Origin: Anthostomella pinea
Lineage: Eukaryota; Ascomycota; Sordariomycetes; Xylariales; Xylariaceae
Assembly: GCA_963556695.1 (NCBI GenBank)
Contig: CAUWAG010000014.1
Coordinates: 396,001 to 460,000 of the forward strand
Reading direction: 5' to 3'
Length of the DNA: 64,000 nucleotides
In this document: positions 9,439 through 21,670 of the stretch, piece after piece
Layout: each line of letters starts with the position of its first letter
How positions within the stretch are numbered: the stretch's first letter is position 1
Made by a program: the position numbers and the translations under genes
Notes under the pieces: model-generated
Told to the model about the DNA's origin: nothing
The model's input: only the letters and a program-made list of their open reading frames with translations
Database searches by the model: none

Positions 9439-12400
9439 CTGTCGATCGTATGGACCTCTCAGCACGAGCGAGCTCGGGTCGAAAAGGGGGCACCACTGCA
9501 AGCAAGACCTAGGCCGCCGTTTCGAGACGTTCCACGGCGAATCGAACATACAGCCCCTTTGCTAAGAGAGGAGTTAACGACGTTTTCCTCGTTAGCAACC
9601 AGTACATTTTCCAGATCGACGTCAATTGCCCGCAGGGCCGCGACGGCCGGGTGGTTCTGTGTGGGTCCGCCAGAACGGCCAGGAGAGAAGAACCAGACTG
9701 AACCTGACCGTGGTGAACGTGGTCGACTACGTGGATCGTCAACACTTGCAAAAGGCGCACCGCATTCTTGCCAATCCGCGATTCTTCTGATTTCGTCGTC
9801 AACCCTGTCATCACGAGGCAAACGCAAGAATCTCCATATCAAGTGAATAGGGGTATGACGATATTGTCGAGTATCTTCTCGCACAGGGAGCAAACGTTGA
9901 CCAGCTCGAGGATATCGCCAGAGACGTTGCGCGCCTATTTGCGCTGTAAGTACATAACGCAGTCGACGCTATTTTCATTATCCTGAGCCGACTGGGGTGG
10001 TCGATCAAGGGACCGCCGAACCGCCCTCGTGGTCATGACCTTGATTTCCAAGGCATACCCGATTGTCTGAGCCTACAACTGCGCAGATCGGATGAGTTCT
10101 TTCGGGCTATTGACCACAACCGAGAAGGATATGTAACTTATCTGAGTCTCCGTTGAGATCTATCGCCAACCGCACTGGTACGATCAACTCCCTTGTGTCG
10201 ATCGGGTACGTACCCGGACCATTGCGAGAACCCCCGATCATCACCGAAGCGGTCACCCCCAACAGTGAGAAGAGTGGCTGATAAGTGGCACGAGATTTGA
10301 TGTCGCAGGTATATCGCTTACCGATCTTTGCATTGTACCATCCTGACAGTGTCCCTCTTCTAATCTGCATGCACGCTGCCTTTGCAATAAAGCTGCCAAA
10401 ATGGGCGACAAGGTCTGCCTCTACGACGGCTGTAGCACTACCAGCAAGGCGAAGGGGGCAGCCATGATGATGGGCATTGCCATTTGCCACATTGCGAAGA
10501 AGAAGTGATAGCATCGCCTATGTGACGAGCACAGTGGGTTTTCACGATCATTCAAGGAGTAAGTTACTCACGGTGAGTACACGATCCTCCAGTTGATCGT
10601 TTGAACCGGCAGATCACGCATTGGCGCTGCGCTCTCTCATCGTCGCGTCTGTTTAGTGACGACCGGGACGATTTCTCGCGCGTCGTGAGGCAGGACAAGG
10701 CACGGGACGCTGATGCGGATGCCACAGGGGGAGGCTACGCAAGGTCTGGTCCGCCGTTCGATGCGGAAGCTAGCCCAGCACTCCCTTTCCAGCCAGCGCC
10801 GGAGCCCCAGAGGCAAGACCCAGGGCCCCTCTCTGGCGATAACAATATCGACTCGTTCGACGACAGCCTCCCGAATGGCAAGGACAACAACACATCCTCA
10901 TCGATCCCACCCGTGTGGCCAGCGCCTCCACCAAATCAAACAAGCCGACCAATCTGAAGTACTTGATTGACAAGCTCTTGTAACTCTACATGAGCCTGAC
11001 CACCTGGTTTCAAGGTTGCATGATAGAGTTTTCCCAGGATTGGCTTGATCGAATCTAAGCACGGACCACGAGATAAAGATTATCCGCCGAGCCGGATTAA
11101 AGGCTTTCCCGAAAGCCCCGGCCCGGTCGGAACCTTGGAACCTTTAGTGTTCCTCCCAAAATGAAGATCTCCACGGCCAAGATGGAAGGTCACAGGGTCT
11201 CATCAATACCATACAAAATGAGTCCTTATGGGTATCCTGGCAGCCCAGGGGTCCCTGAGGCTTGCTTGACTAGAGTCAAATCCAGGGAGAGTGTGTTTGG
11301 CTTGCAAGATTGTTAATAACCTCGGTTTGGTCAAATCAGGGCAAGTCAAGCCGTCAAATCAAGCAAATCCGCATGATTTGGCAGAGACGCTGCGTATGCC
11401 CAGCCTGACACCGACGATAAATACCTTACGGATTTAGAATAGACGGCGGGCTCAGCGTCGGTGGCAAGATGGAATCGAATGGCGCTGGTGCTGGTGGCAA
11501 CAATACCCAGCCGCCAAACGGAACCGACGGCATTGCGCACGCTTAAGGCAGTCCTGCCAATGGTAGTCCTTTGGGAGGCAGTCCGGCAGGAGGGTCAGAT
11601 CTCTTTGGCGACCCAGACGGGATTCGAATCTGCAATCACATTGGAGTCATGAGCGGTGATATATAAGTACCGAACCCTACGACCAGTTTCCGTCTTTTGA
11701 AGCGTCGTGCATGAAGTAGTTCGTCGGGCGGATTGGTTCCGTCGAAACCCAAATATTGCATATCGCTAACGGCCTCTTACGACTCGTAACAGACTCTTCC
11801 GAACCTTCTCCCCTTTTTTTTCCGTTGCCCGCTGGGGAGCCCTTTCAGCTAGGCGCCTTAGCAACACTACCCGCGACGTCCATGGCATCCCCTAGCCATG
11901 AAGTACATTGAGGCGACGCCCCGTGAAGGGTTCATGGTTCCATTTATCGACACAACCTTTCCAATAAAGGTGCCACCACTTTGAAACTCATCGTCGAGAC
12001 TGATGGGACTGCAAGGTCCGACATCCACGAGCCGCGGGACTTGCGAGATATTCTAACGTGAAAGGCCTATAACTGCCTCCGTCTCGGCAATGAAAACAGC
12101 ACGGGTCCATCGACCATGCCATGAAGGTAGACATCCCCGACATGTAATCCGACCAGCCAGTCGATGAGTGCCCCCAATACCAAGTCAAAGACATGTCCTG
12201 GGAAAGGCTATCAAGGGTGAAGATGGTGTTGAGGTCGCCCGATATAACCATCAGATGTCCCAAGATTCTGATGTCAAAAAGAACACGAGTCTTAACCTGT
12301 TCGACGACACTCAGTGGAAGGACGGCGCCGCTTTTGTTGCCGATATGTTTTGCAACCCAACCTCTCGGCGCGACTACCTGAGGCCTCTGAGCCTGCCGTC

Positions 12401-12488
12401 AGTTCGCCATCTAGAAGTGGGGTTTTGACCCCTGGGCTCGGCGGTTGCGAGCGAGGAAGTCTCCGATGACGATGGCGGGGACGTTGCC
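9439..12488. other. About 3 kb without a recognisable gene
   Basis: Both strands hold only overlapping frames below 145 codons, mostly starting with non-ATG codons. Two proline/serine or charged stretches (about 10700-10960) look coding-like but are not recognised. The plus-strand sequence 10401-10508 could encode a 35-residue peptide beginning MGDKVCLYDGCSTTSKA, with nothing to support it. At about 11600-11650 a minus-strand tRNA-like T-arm occurs without the rest of a tRNA. Confidence 0.4.
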
Positions 12489-12704
12489 ATGGGAGGTATC
12501 CCCGATGCCGGCCAGGGGTACCAGAATGAGGACGAGGACCAAGGCGACGAGGTCGGTGAGACTGAGCTGATGGATGACGATGATGCCGACAAAAATGACG
12601 ACAATGTTGTCGACAAGGTTACCGACAAGCTTACCGATGATGCTGCCGACAATGTCGCTGAAAATGATGCCGACAATGATCTGATGATCATCGGCCAAGA
12701 GTGA
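12489..12704 (+). repeat. Asp-rich (GAC/GAT/GCC) coding repeat
   Basis: Imperfect GAT-GCCGACAA and GACAA(T/G)GT(T/C) words encode a very acidic frame with DDDDADKNDD, then KVTDKLTDDAADN and AENDADND. It sits within a broken frame that, after stops, includes 13021-13090, where EEIEKDEIITEFIREVDHMES is visible in parts. The parent gene is not recognised. Confidence 0.5.
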
Positions 12705-14345
12705 GTCCCATCGATTCTGATAGACAGCGACGACGACTGAAGTAAACGGCTTTGAGCAATTCTCACGCCTCGCCGTTAACGGCGATGCCCCCTTGAATGT
12801 TGCGGGACGGCTTCCGGATTTTTATCTGAATTTCATGTTGCAGGCGATACTACCGCAGAAAGACCTGTTCGACCAACTTGGGCCGGTCCCATCTCGTCCG
12901 GAGCAGCGTGAGGGGCTTCAGGGCCAGTCACTTGACGAGGACCCCGTGGGCCGACATTGGCACCTCTGCCAGGTCTAGGACTGTCTATTCTTCCACCACC
13001 GCTTCTGGTCCAGATGAACGGAGTTTGCCGAGGAGATCGAAAAGGATGAAATCATCACCGAGTTCATTCGCGAGGTCGACCACATGGAGAGCAATGGCTA
13101 AGTACCCCTGGTGGCACTTGCCTGCAGTCTGTCGCTTGCACTTTCAGACATACTCGCCGGATCCTTTGTCGGAATTCCCGTTGGCGCTAGGGTGCGCACT
13201 TCATCGTCATACCTGCTTGTCGGCGCATTGGTAGTTTGTATTTGCCGGGGATGGAGTCTGATCACTTGTCAACGGTCTTCTTCGTGCTGCCGGCGCATTG
13301 GTTAGTGGCCACGTTGGCACAACACCAATAGACGTACGAGAATAGTACGAGCACCTCTTTTCTGCATTCGGGTGCGTGATCCCGTGTTGGATATGGCTCG
13401 TTTGCGGTTCGCTAATCCGATATAGAACCCTGAGCACTTCTGCACGCAGAAGATGACTTCGCGCACAGCGAAATGCACTAAGTGTGTCCAGAAGCACATA
13501 GGCGCGCGTGCTGGCGGTTGCTGTGAGCTAAGTTCTTGTCGTGAATCCAGCTCGCAAACGCCTCGCTAACGACTTGCAGCTCGAGACTCGCGAGTCAACC
13601 CGAGGCGCCCGAGGCGCCCGCGCTGCCCGCTCTGCCCGCGCTGCCCGTTGGTCTGCACCAAAAGATGCGGAGAAAGATGAGGAGGACGAGCGTGCTGCTG
13701 GCAACAGAGGTGTCAATGGTGCTGGTGGTAACGGAGCCCGAGAATCCCTCAAGACCACGCTAGCAACAGCCGGAGACCACCCCTCTCTTTCAGCGGATTG
13801 GTCTTCGTAAGACTAGGGTGACGTTAATATTGCGAATGTGGCGGACAAGACTGGCTTTACTGGCTTTACTGGCTTTACTGGCTTTACTGGCCTTACTAGC
13901 CTGATCTGGCTACGCTGTGCTGATGCATCGACTTTTGGAAGTCGAGACAAGGGAGATGTTGGTAACGAGCAAACCAGTGAAGCCTCGTCTATTCATCTTG
14001 TAACCTGGTGATGGTGGTTACCGCCCCCAAGGCCTCCCTGCGGGGATTTTATCGAACATATTCGTGGGTACCTTCCTAAACGGCGCCACCAAGTTCGTCT
14101 GTTATGAGCAGGCTCACCAGCACGGGCTTGTGCCATGCCGCCTTGAACAACGTCGGGAAGAGTCTGGAAACGGATTTCGACTCAAGACATAAGCCCAGCT
14201 CTGCATTCAACAAAAAGCAAGACAAGACGATGGTGTTCAAATGCTCCGTATCGGGTTGCAATTATGACTTGGCTAGGTTCAACGCGCACCTGAGACATCG
14301 GGCGTGGTGTGCATAGGTTGAAGGGAACCGAGAATTCGCTCTTGG
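12705..14345. other. Unassigned relic sequence with short repeats
   Basis: Two coding-like frames are seen. The one at 12793-13090 contains LPDFYLNFMLQAILPQKDLF and, after stops in the same frame, an acidic helix ending at about 13100. The one at 13541-13810 is Arg/Ala-rich through repeated GAGGCGCCC/GCTGCCCG words. Neither is recognised. The 9-bp tandem repeat at 13852-13896 is listed separately. Confidence 0.35.
13852..13896 (+). repeat. 9-bp tandem repeat, 5 copies
   Basis: TGGCTTTAC is repeated five times in perfect register. Only the last unit differs, by one base (TGGCCTTAC). Confidence 0.9.
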
Positions 14346-14520
14346 TTGAGGCCGCGCCTGATTGGCATTGCGGCTGGAACTGCCGCGGCTCTTGTGGCCC
14401 AGGCTAGCAAATTAGCACCACGCCCGGTACGAAGTGAGGGAAAGCCTACGAGCGCTTCCAACCGCGGATCTCCTCTGAAGACGCCATCTCCAGGCCAGAG
14501 ACACATGTCCATATCGCCCA

Positions 14521-14860
14521 GTGCTGATCCCGCTGGCAGAATCCCGGCCCTGGCCTCTTGGCGCCCGTATAGTTCGCATCGGCCCGGACGGGGACCTTTT
14601 TTACGAGAAATGGCGGATACCCGCTGGCACACCTGCGGGACAACATTTGTCCTGGTCAGCGCAGATGAAGCTCTATATACGGAACCTTGTCACTTTAACC
14701 CACATCGGTGGATGAAGTTTGCCGGTGAACAGAACTTCAGCAAGACCTTTGCCCCTTTTCTGAGAGAAACACGGGCTTGTTTCGGACTCGATGTTGCCGC
14801 GGACATTACCTCCCCGAGTGGAAGACTATCGATGAGAAGAAGCATTAGTTATCTACGCCA
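14521..14860 (+). pseudogene. Cytochrome P450 C-terminal fragment
   Basis: One frame carries YEKWRIPAGTPAG, matching the region before the P450 beta-2 strand. After a frame change the sequence reads ALYTEPCHFNPHRWM, then FSKTFAPFLRETRACFGLDVA. The PxxFxPxRW (PERF) motif and the heme-binding F-x-x-G-x-R-x-C-x-G signature are recognisable. The first Gly of the signature is replaced by Glu (FLRETRACFG), which together with the frameshift marks it as dead. Only about 110 residues of the C-terminal half remain. It is not a close copy of the P450 pseudogene at 33850-35601. Confidence 0.7.
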
Positions 14861-15090
14861 GGTGGCATCAACAGGTGTTCTGGTAGGTTGAGACCAAGGC
14901 TAGTGCCGTCTACTTCGGCAAGTTGTCGGTCGTCGAGTGGCCAAGTACAACATCCGCATCGGCTGCAGCTCTTCCAGTTAGATGGAAATTGTGCTAGTGC
15001 CTTGCCAGTCATAGCAGAAACCGTGTTCGGCACCAGAAACACTGGAGCCCGTTTCGAACTGGACCTTTCTCGTCGCTTCGGACGAGCGAC

Positions 15091-15200
15091 ATGAGCAAGT
15101 CGGATATGGAGGCGCGCATGGCGCACAGCGAGAAAGTCGCCGAGGAGCACGAGTTCTACATGCGGGCCAAGAACAACTACGCTGCCCGCCAGAGCCACGG
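15091..15200 (+). repeat. Relic family C, copy 1
   Basis: The plus-strand frame MSKSDMEARMAHSEKVAEEH, then FYMRAKNNYAARQS, is matched by 23592-23697, where the same order reads SESEMKGRMA, KVAEG, SYMRARNNYAPR and then a stop. Both are charged and helical in pattern, probably coiled coil. The parent gene is unknown. The sequence to about 15340 continues as charged, coiled-coil-like frames (LIDDLSRDIANLRRKNNEMA). Confidence 0.6.
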
Positions 15201-15360
15201 GCGGCGGGCGTAAGGCTAAGCTGATCGATGACCTGTCGCGCGACATCGCGAACCTCCGCCGGAAGAACAACGAGATGGCGGCCATGAACAGCGGGCTGAT
15301 GACCGCCAGCCTCCTCCTGCATGAGAATGCCAAAGCAAGAAATCTCCGTTCTACGTACCT

Positions 15361-15699
15361 GATACCTTAGTAGGTGCACCGAGTAGTGAAAGGTTCAAGG
15401 AGCTGGAACTCAAGAACTTCCCTTCCCGGAACTTCGGCGAGGACCAGGACGACGACCACACCCTATGGTTTACCAGTAACAGGCTGACCTACCTGGGCAT
15501 CACAGGCCTGACCCAGGATGTCGGCCTTGCCATCGACAGTGCCGAGGAAGTAATAGTGGCTCTTGTCGCTCGTTTCCCCTCTTGTAAGGGCCTCGATATC
15601 GGCCAGGAGTTAACCAGCGACGCAACCTTGGGCACCATCATCAAGATGGGTGTTAAGACCATTTTCCATAACATGGACGCTTTCATGACGAAGAGCTAA
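15361..15699 (+). other. Open frame of 112 codons without a start
   Basis: A plus-strand frame is open from before 15361 to TAA at 15697-15699. It has good protein character, including FKELELKNFPSRNFGEDQDD, LTYLGITGLTQDVGLAID and GVKTIFHNMDAFMTKS. There is no ATG near its start, and the upstream part of the same frame is closed at about 15328. It follows family C copy 1 and precedes family D copy 1, so the three may be parts of one decayed gene. I do not recognise the family. Confidence 0.4.
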
Positions 15700-15913
15700 T
15701 GGCCTGGGCTACACAACAAGGGACCAAAGCAAGAACATCAGTAGTAAACTCACTAGGACGTCCGAGTTCTCCTTCATTGCCCACTCACCCGCCAAGACTT
15801 ATAGATCTCTCCGAACCACTGCTACCGGCTCGACGGCTCCCATAATCCCGGCAAGGTTCCACACTCCCAAGTAACAGTCAATCCGCTCTGCAATTACGAG
15901 GAAACCGACAAGC

Positions 15914-16115
15914 TTATGTCAGAGGTCACCTACATCGAGGCCGCTTCCGTAGCTGAGACCTAGGAAGGGATGGCAGACCGCCTGGCGCGGCACCGGCGCC
16001 AGAGAAAGAAGAAGGCCGAGGAGTCTGCGAAAAAGGATAAGAGTGAATAGAAAGCACGCAAGGCTGCTGACAAGAAGAAGCACCGCGAGTACCTCGCCGC
16101 CCAGCACAACGAACC
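15914..16115 (+). repeat. Relic family D, copy 1
   Basis: The frame SEVTYIEAASVAET, stop, EGMADRLARHRRQRKKKAEE and, further on, REYLAAQ matches 24091-24225 (SEVSYIEALSFVETEEEMGV, RQRKKEQREYLAGQKKM). The stop TAG at 15961 stands where the other copy has GAG. That is a transversion, so it is not a RIP change. The basic-acidic helix suggests a bZIP-like or coiled-coil segment, but no leucine zipper is clear. Confidence 0.6.
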
Positions 16116-16199
16116 TGCGCGCCAAGAACGAACGCCCGAGGGCTGAGCTAAACCAAGCTGTCGGGCATGCAGGCGAAGGAGGAGCATATTCAGATCCCC

Positions 16200-18846
16200 T
16201 AATCTCAGGCCTGGAAACCGGCGGAGATAATTTACATGACTGGACCGATTACTAAGGTTTGTGCTTACTCAAGTGATGCCTCTCGGGCGCTGCATGCTGA
16301 CTATGTCCAGGTGGAGCTTTCTTCCATTGGCAATGGTGCTCTATTCAAGTTCTTAACCATTCTCCATCATGATGACAGAAATCTGTACCATGCCACTGCA
16401 GAATAGTCCCGAAAGCAGCTTCGCTTCGCCAAATCCTGCGTAGCACGAGCCCATGGATTGACCACCTGAAGCACGGCACTCTGCCCCACGTTTCTTACCA
16501 ACATCAACATTCACCGCAAAGGGGGCTACGTGATGAGAGAGAATTGCATGTATTGGGCCTGGGCGTGAGTCTTTCCGAGGGAGCCTGCAGGTGTACCCGG
16601 GCAATTAGGGGCGCCAACTTGGTCTCCGGGCATCACGGGTTGCCAACTAGGTTCGTTTGCGCTATTTGCTTTGATATGATAACTAACTCCCTTTCCAAGA
16701 ACTGTCTAAGGAAACAGTCGACTAACTAAAGATGTCTGACTAGGTAGATGCCCATCGTCCCTCGGGACCTCCTGTACTTGGCCGTGCGCCCGTCTTCTTC
16801 CCCCAGACGGGATGCATCCGCGCCCAGAACATGCCTAAACTATTCTATTCCACAAGCACGGCCCAGACCTTTTCCAAGTCACCAAGAAGCTTGACGGAGT
16901 CCCAATGTCCATATGCACGGCAGAAAAGACATCGCAATGGCACACCACGCTGCCGGCCGTGGGAGAGGGCCTAGTGGCCAGCTGTCCGGGCCTGCAGCCA
17001 GGCTCCTTGGGACCTGCCCACACTCACGCCCAACATTATTCTTCTTTCTTAGGAGATATGTGTGCATTTGCCAGCATTTTGCTGAAGGCTAAGACACCCA
17101 ATGGGAAAAAACCATCTCAAACACAGTTCCCTCATGGGTGAAATCGCGACTGTTGCGTGCCGGCACATGCCGTCGCGTGACCCCGTATAACGGTCGTGAG
17201 ATGAGGAGGGGAAGTAACTCCCATCCCAGCCTGGCTGGCAGCGGTCCCTTCTATGGGACCGCTGTCGAGACGTACGTTGTTTTCAGCCCTACTCATCTGA
17301 GTGTGATGGCCACCTTCAGACTAACGCTGGTGCATCTGGTGCTGCGGCCGCATCTGGTGCTGGAGGTGGTGCTGCTGTCTCGCCCCGCTCCATGGTCCGT
17401 ATTGCCTGGAACCCGAAGCCGATGGTCCGCAACAATCGTCTCTTTTCTACAAGAAGGGACGGCTGCGAATGAGTGGCTCAACCGTTTTCAGGCCATCGCC
17501 CAACAGCCCATGCAGCAGCAGATGGGCGGTGGCATGCCTGCACTGCAGCGCACCCTCGGCGTCGAGGAGTTCATCAGTTACGGGTCGCAAACCAGGCATC
17601 GCCAATACCCTGGCCTAGATTTTAATTGACTTCAAATGTATTGTCAAGGATATCTCCGAGATGGGTGGGATGAAAACCCCCTTTCTGATAAATCTCCAAG
17701 CACTCGACCCTTCGTATCAAGCGACTGGTAATACCGGCACGGTCGGGAGAGATCGATATGAACCACTACAACCTCATCTCGCGCGACCTCAGCAGCTGCC
17801 AGACCTTGAACGCTATCCACTGCTGTGGTCGGGCGTCCAGGCACAACCAGACTGTCGCATATTGGTTGCTTAGTCTGAAGTCGACATTGGACCCAGACGA
17901 GTAGTGCTGGACTGTGGATAGCAAGTTAACTGTTTCGATGCAAATCAACATACTCATATCATCGATCTTGTGGATATAAAACCGTCGCAATAAATATTGT
18001 TGCGAGACTTGTGCCCCCTTTCGGGTGCTTCCAACTCTGGTGAAGGAGTGTCGGGTGCGAGAGCTGAACGTTCAGTACGGCGTTCTGCAGTCGCCGTCTT
18101 TACTCTTTAAATACATCTGGGAGATGGCCAAAGATTAGGTCTACTTCTTGGACTGTAGCATGGTTCCGACAACAGCATCGCTACGTCAAATCCTGCGACG
18201 TAGTACGCGATGAGTTCTTGGATGTGCACTCGTCATGATGGACAGCACGACTGTCATTGCTTCGGACCCATTGAGCGGCAAGACCACAAGCAAAGACCGC
18301 AACCTCCGCATATATGCGGCCTTCCCGAGTCTGATGAAACAATCTGACTATTTCAACACTGGGGCTCCTTGTTCATATTGCTCGTAGCGGGTTACGACTA
18401 CAGTACGTGCAGGCGCACGGGAAAGGGTTCCCATTTGAGAGGCCTGGCGAAACCGGATCTTGGTAAGCTGGGAATCGATTGGGTCCAGCTCAGCATGATT
18501 GAGAAAACGTCAAACGACATAGCTCCGGGCAGCGGGGAATATTGAGCTTGCTCAGATGTTGTTAGCATATGAGAACTTGCTTCCCGCGAAGCACCGAGCC
18601 CGCAGTGGCATGGCACGACACGACACGGCGAGGTGTAAACCACTTTCACGATAGGCCTGTTGGCCACCCTGGGACATCATGGTCTTGTGGCCATTCTGCC
18701 GAAGGGGCTCTCCCTGGTGCGCTCGCACTGCCCCTATAGACAATTCTGATCTCGGTACGATCGGGCGGGGACATCAAGATCGAACTGCACAACGAAACCA
18801 GACCGACCCAGCCAGTTCCCGATCGGTGTCAGGAGCTGTGTTACAA
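16200..18846. other. About 2.6 kb without a recognisable gene
   Basis: Frames are short on both strands. An Ala/Gly/Ser-rich plus-strand stretch lies near 17320-17400 (ASGAAAASGAGGGAAVS in one frame), and a Gln/Met-rich one follows at about 17490-17560. Nothing is recognised. The stretch ends at the TA target site of the transposon at 18849. Confidence 0.4.
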
Positions 18847-18848
18847 TA

Positions 18849-18888
18849 ACATCTCCCACCCCCCTGCGGACCACCCCCCCGCGGACCA
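18849..18888 (+). repeat. Left terminal inverted repeat
   Basis: About 40 bp ending in GCGGACCA. It contains GCGGACCA twice as a direct sub-repeat separated by a C-tract. It pairs with 20745-20788. Confidence 0.85.
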
Positions 18889-19019
18889 GCGCGTTCTGAC
18901 CCACAAACGCGTAATTCACCAACCACCAGGATTATGGTGATCCACCATCTACACCATCACTTTTGCATCTTTTTTTTCATAAAGTACACTATTTGAATCC
19001 TTATCCACTGCTGAATCTC

Positions 19020-20681
19020 ATGATGTCATTTTACGACTGTCAAATAAAAGCTGAAGCCGCCATTTTGGCCATCCAACGCGGAGCTCCAGTCCGCTCGTCA
19101 GCCCTCGAATGGCAAATCAGTCGCTCGTACGTCAACCAACGAATCTCTGGCACCCCAACGCGGAATGAGACCAGCGCTCTCCAACAGGCTCTCTCACCGT
19201 ATCTCGAACATAAGCTGGCAAGCTGGGCCCTAGGGCAAGCACGGCTAGGGTATTCTCCGGCGGTCTCTAAGTTCCGTCTCATGGCCCAGCGGATGCTCCA
19301 TGCCACCGGGGATGCTCGAGAATTAGGGAAAAATTGGGCATCCAAGTTCCTGTCTCGAAACCCGGAAGTCAAGATAATGAAGTCTCGTATTATTAACTAT
19401 AACCGAATGAATGGTGCTATAGCGGCAAATATCAACATTTTTTTCGATCGGTGTGACGCCCCTGACGTGGTTAACCTCATGCCAGCACGCTGGTACAACG
19501 TCGACGAAATGGGAATCGCCCAGGGGGTTGGGGACTCCCATTGGGTGGTCTCCGAGGCCTCCGGCAACGTGGCTATGAAGAAAGGGGTCGAGAAGGGTGA
19601 ATGGATAACTGCCCTAGAGTGTGTGAGCGGATCTGGTGAGACCTTGCCGCCACTGGTGATTCTCAAGGGGGTTAACGTACAAGCCCAGTGGTTTAGCAAC
19701 CAAAACGAGGGCAAATTCACCGACTGGAGGTTTATTACGTCGCCCAATGGATGGACCTCGAATCCCATTGCGTTAGAATGGCTTCAATGTATCTTTATTC
19801 CTCACATTCGGGAGGTCCACGGCAACACATGGGTGGTTTTGGTGTGTGATGGCCACGACTCCCACACGAATAACGAGTTCCTAGCCACCTGATTGAGAAA
19901 CAAAGTATGGTTGATCTTTTATGAACCTCATTGCTCCCATATAGTCCAGGTATTAGATGTGGGAGTCTTCAATTTGGTGAAAAAAAGGTTAATGACCTTA
20001 CTCCAGGAGACGCCCAGCGGCCGTCTGGGACTCAGGCCATCTAAGGAAGAGGTTTTGGAGTGCTACGAGCAGGCCCGGAAGGACATAATGACGCTCCTCA
20101 ATATTAGAATTGCCTAGAAAAAGACTGGGATTGTTCCTCGCAACAGAGCAGAGGCATTGAAATCGAAATATGTGATTCTGGAGGACAAGGGGGTGGCCAG
20201 GGCACGCCAGAGGGACCCTAAGGCTTCCGAGCGAGCCACAACACCAGATTTTCTCGAGATGGTAGCTAAAACCATTGTCACAACACCCTCTGGAAGCCGG
20301 GCTTTACGGGAGAGTGCTCAAAAGCTCGAAAGAAAGGACCCTTCTTTTGGGGGGCCCTTTAAGCGCTTGTTGGTGCGAAAGGCTGGCAAGGCCATGGATA
20401 TTCAGGCTGCTATCATTACAAATCTACGGGCTAAATGTGAGCTGCTTGAGGCTCAAGTGGCTAAAAAGGCTAATACCACTCAAAAAGCAGTCAAACCAAC
20501 ACCAGGGGAACGATTCGTCACAATGGCTAACATAAGGGAGGCCAAAATGGAGCTGAGGAACAAGAGGGTCTATAGGGACTCCGCTGCAGGCGAAGAGGTC
20601 CCACAAGAGGTCCCTGGTGAAGATTTAGGGTCGGAATCGGATTCTGGGAGCTGTATTATGGTTAGAACACCACGACCTTAG
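19020..20681 (+). pseudogene. Fot1/pogo DDE transposase with two stops
   Basis: From ATG at 19020 one frame runs to TAG at 20679-20681 (553 codons), broken only by TGA at 19890-19892 and TAG at 20115-20117. In order, the N-terminal part matches the psq-type helix-turn-helix and CENP-B/Tc5-type DNA-binding region. WYNVDEMGIAQG carries the first catalytic Asp, VLVCDGHDSHTN the second, and HCSHIVQVLDVGVFN the third. Thirty-five residues lie between the second and third Asp, the DD35D spacing of Fot/pogo transposases. The C-terminal third is Lys/Glu-rich and helical, as usual in the family. The TAG fits a CAG-to-TAG change in CpA context, as RIP would make. The TGA fits CGA-to-TGA. All catalytic residues are intact, so this copy died recently. 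I chose 19020 because the open frame upstream of it begins with TTG. Confidence 0.88.
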
Positions 20682-20744
20682 TGTATTTAGCAACTGTGGT
20701 GGTTGTAGATGGCTTCATCTGAATGAGAGTGGTGTGGTGTGGAG

Positions 20745-20788
20745 TGGTCCGTGGGGGGGGTGGTCCGCAGGGGGGGGGGGTGAGATGT
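20745..20788 (-). repeat. Right terminal inverted repeat
   Basis: The reverse complement starts ACATCTCACC and carries the same two (A/G)CGGACCA sub-repeats as the left end. Its C-tracts are longer, which accounts for most of the length difference. Confidence 0.85.
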
Positions 20789-20790
20789 TA

Positions 20791-21184
20791 TCCTGGTTCC
20801 TGCGAACACTTCGTTGATCTGGAGATGCGGCTTTACCTTCGTCCCCGAATAGTTCACATCGCCTGGTGTGGAGTTCACCTTTTCACTTATACACATCGCG
20901 ACTGCTCAGAAGAGTGGTCTTAATCAACAGAGCCAGGCGCCACTGCCATGGCCTACACCTAATTACATTGTAGGGTGTTCGGGGTTAAGTGCAGTGTTCA
21001 ATCAAAGGGACAACAAGATGCTCAACTATCGGCACCACCCGGGTGCTCTGCAAACGCGGAGCTTGGACGAGTTCTGCAGCGAATGGTTTACCGAACAGAA
21101 TGATTGATAGCATGGCAATCATGTTTTCCCGATATGGAGACATGACACGCGAACATCACCCTGGTATTACCGGGCGTCGTGAAG
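20791..21184. other. Unassigned flank of the transposon
   Basis: Short frames only. A plus-strand frame at 20989-21279 is open for 96 codons from a non-ATG codon and is not recognised. Confidence 0.35.
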
Positions 21185-21475
21185 ACAAACGGTGCTGCAT
21201 GGAAAGAATGTTGGAATGGGGCCATACACGACCATTCAAGTATTCGACATCGACGCCTCGGTGGCTGTACTCTGCATAGAAATCGTCATATTCATTGCGA
21301 TGATTTCGTATCTGCCTCCTGTTGCACAGCTACCGAAATCGCCGGACAAGGTGGCCAAGCCTGATCCGATCCAATGGCTGCGCACGAATAATATGTTCAA
21401 TGTCGACCTGAGCTCTTCAAGCTCCCCAAAATATCTCCCCATCAAGGGACGGTCCAGCATGACATTAAACTGCAT
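21185..21475 (+). repeat. Relic family H, copy 1
   Basis: Two blocks here match 25855-26030. The first is CTCTGCATAGAAATCGTCAT..TTCAT (AVLCIEIVIFI, against ALCMEIIVFI in the other copy). The second is the downstream stretch CCCATCAAGGGACGGTCCAG, CATGACATTAAACTGCA (LPIKGRSSMTLNC). The second block also occurs at 31738-31798 and, in part, at 30103-30135. The parent gene is unknown. The hydrophobic first block looks like a buried strand or membrane helix. Confidence 0.6.
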
Positions 21476-21670
21476 TCAAAGACGATGTCGCTGCGGAGGC
21501 GTTGGATATGACGGAACCCTTGCCCCAAGAGGTACACGACCGACACCTCTGGTCCGAGGAGCTTGTCGAGAACATTGGCATTGTTTCTCTCAAGTCAGAG
21601 GATTCCATAGCGAAGGGTCCTCGTTAAGTGATGAACCTCGACGGTGGCGATTAAGATGTCACCGTCCCTC

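Larger units (their letters stand above)
18849..20788 (+). mobile_element. Fot1/pogo-type DNA transposon, 1940 bp
   Basis: The ends are inverted repeats: ACATCTCCCACCCCCCTGCG at the left, and the reverse complement of the right end, ACATCTCACCCCCCCCCCCT. Both continue GCGGACCACCCC...GCGGACCA or ACGGACCA. A TA dinucleotide lies directly outside each end (18847-18848 and 20789-20790), the target-site duplication expected of Tc1/mariner/pogo elements. The single internal gene is a DD35D transposase interrupted by two in-frame stops, so the copy is non-autonomous now. The terminal repeats differ mainly in C-tract length. Confidence 0.9.

Noticed and set aside
11600..11660. Minus-strand tRNA-like T-arm (GATTCGAATCCCG) with a following GGGTCGCCA
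   Set aside because: No matching acceptor stem, no D-arm and no A-box upstream at the right distance, so not a tRNA gene. It could be a decayed tRNA-derived SINE piece, without further support.
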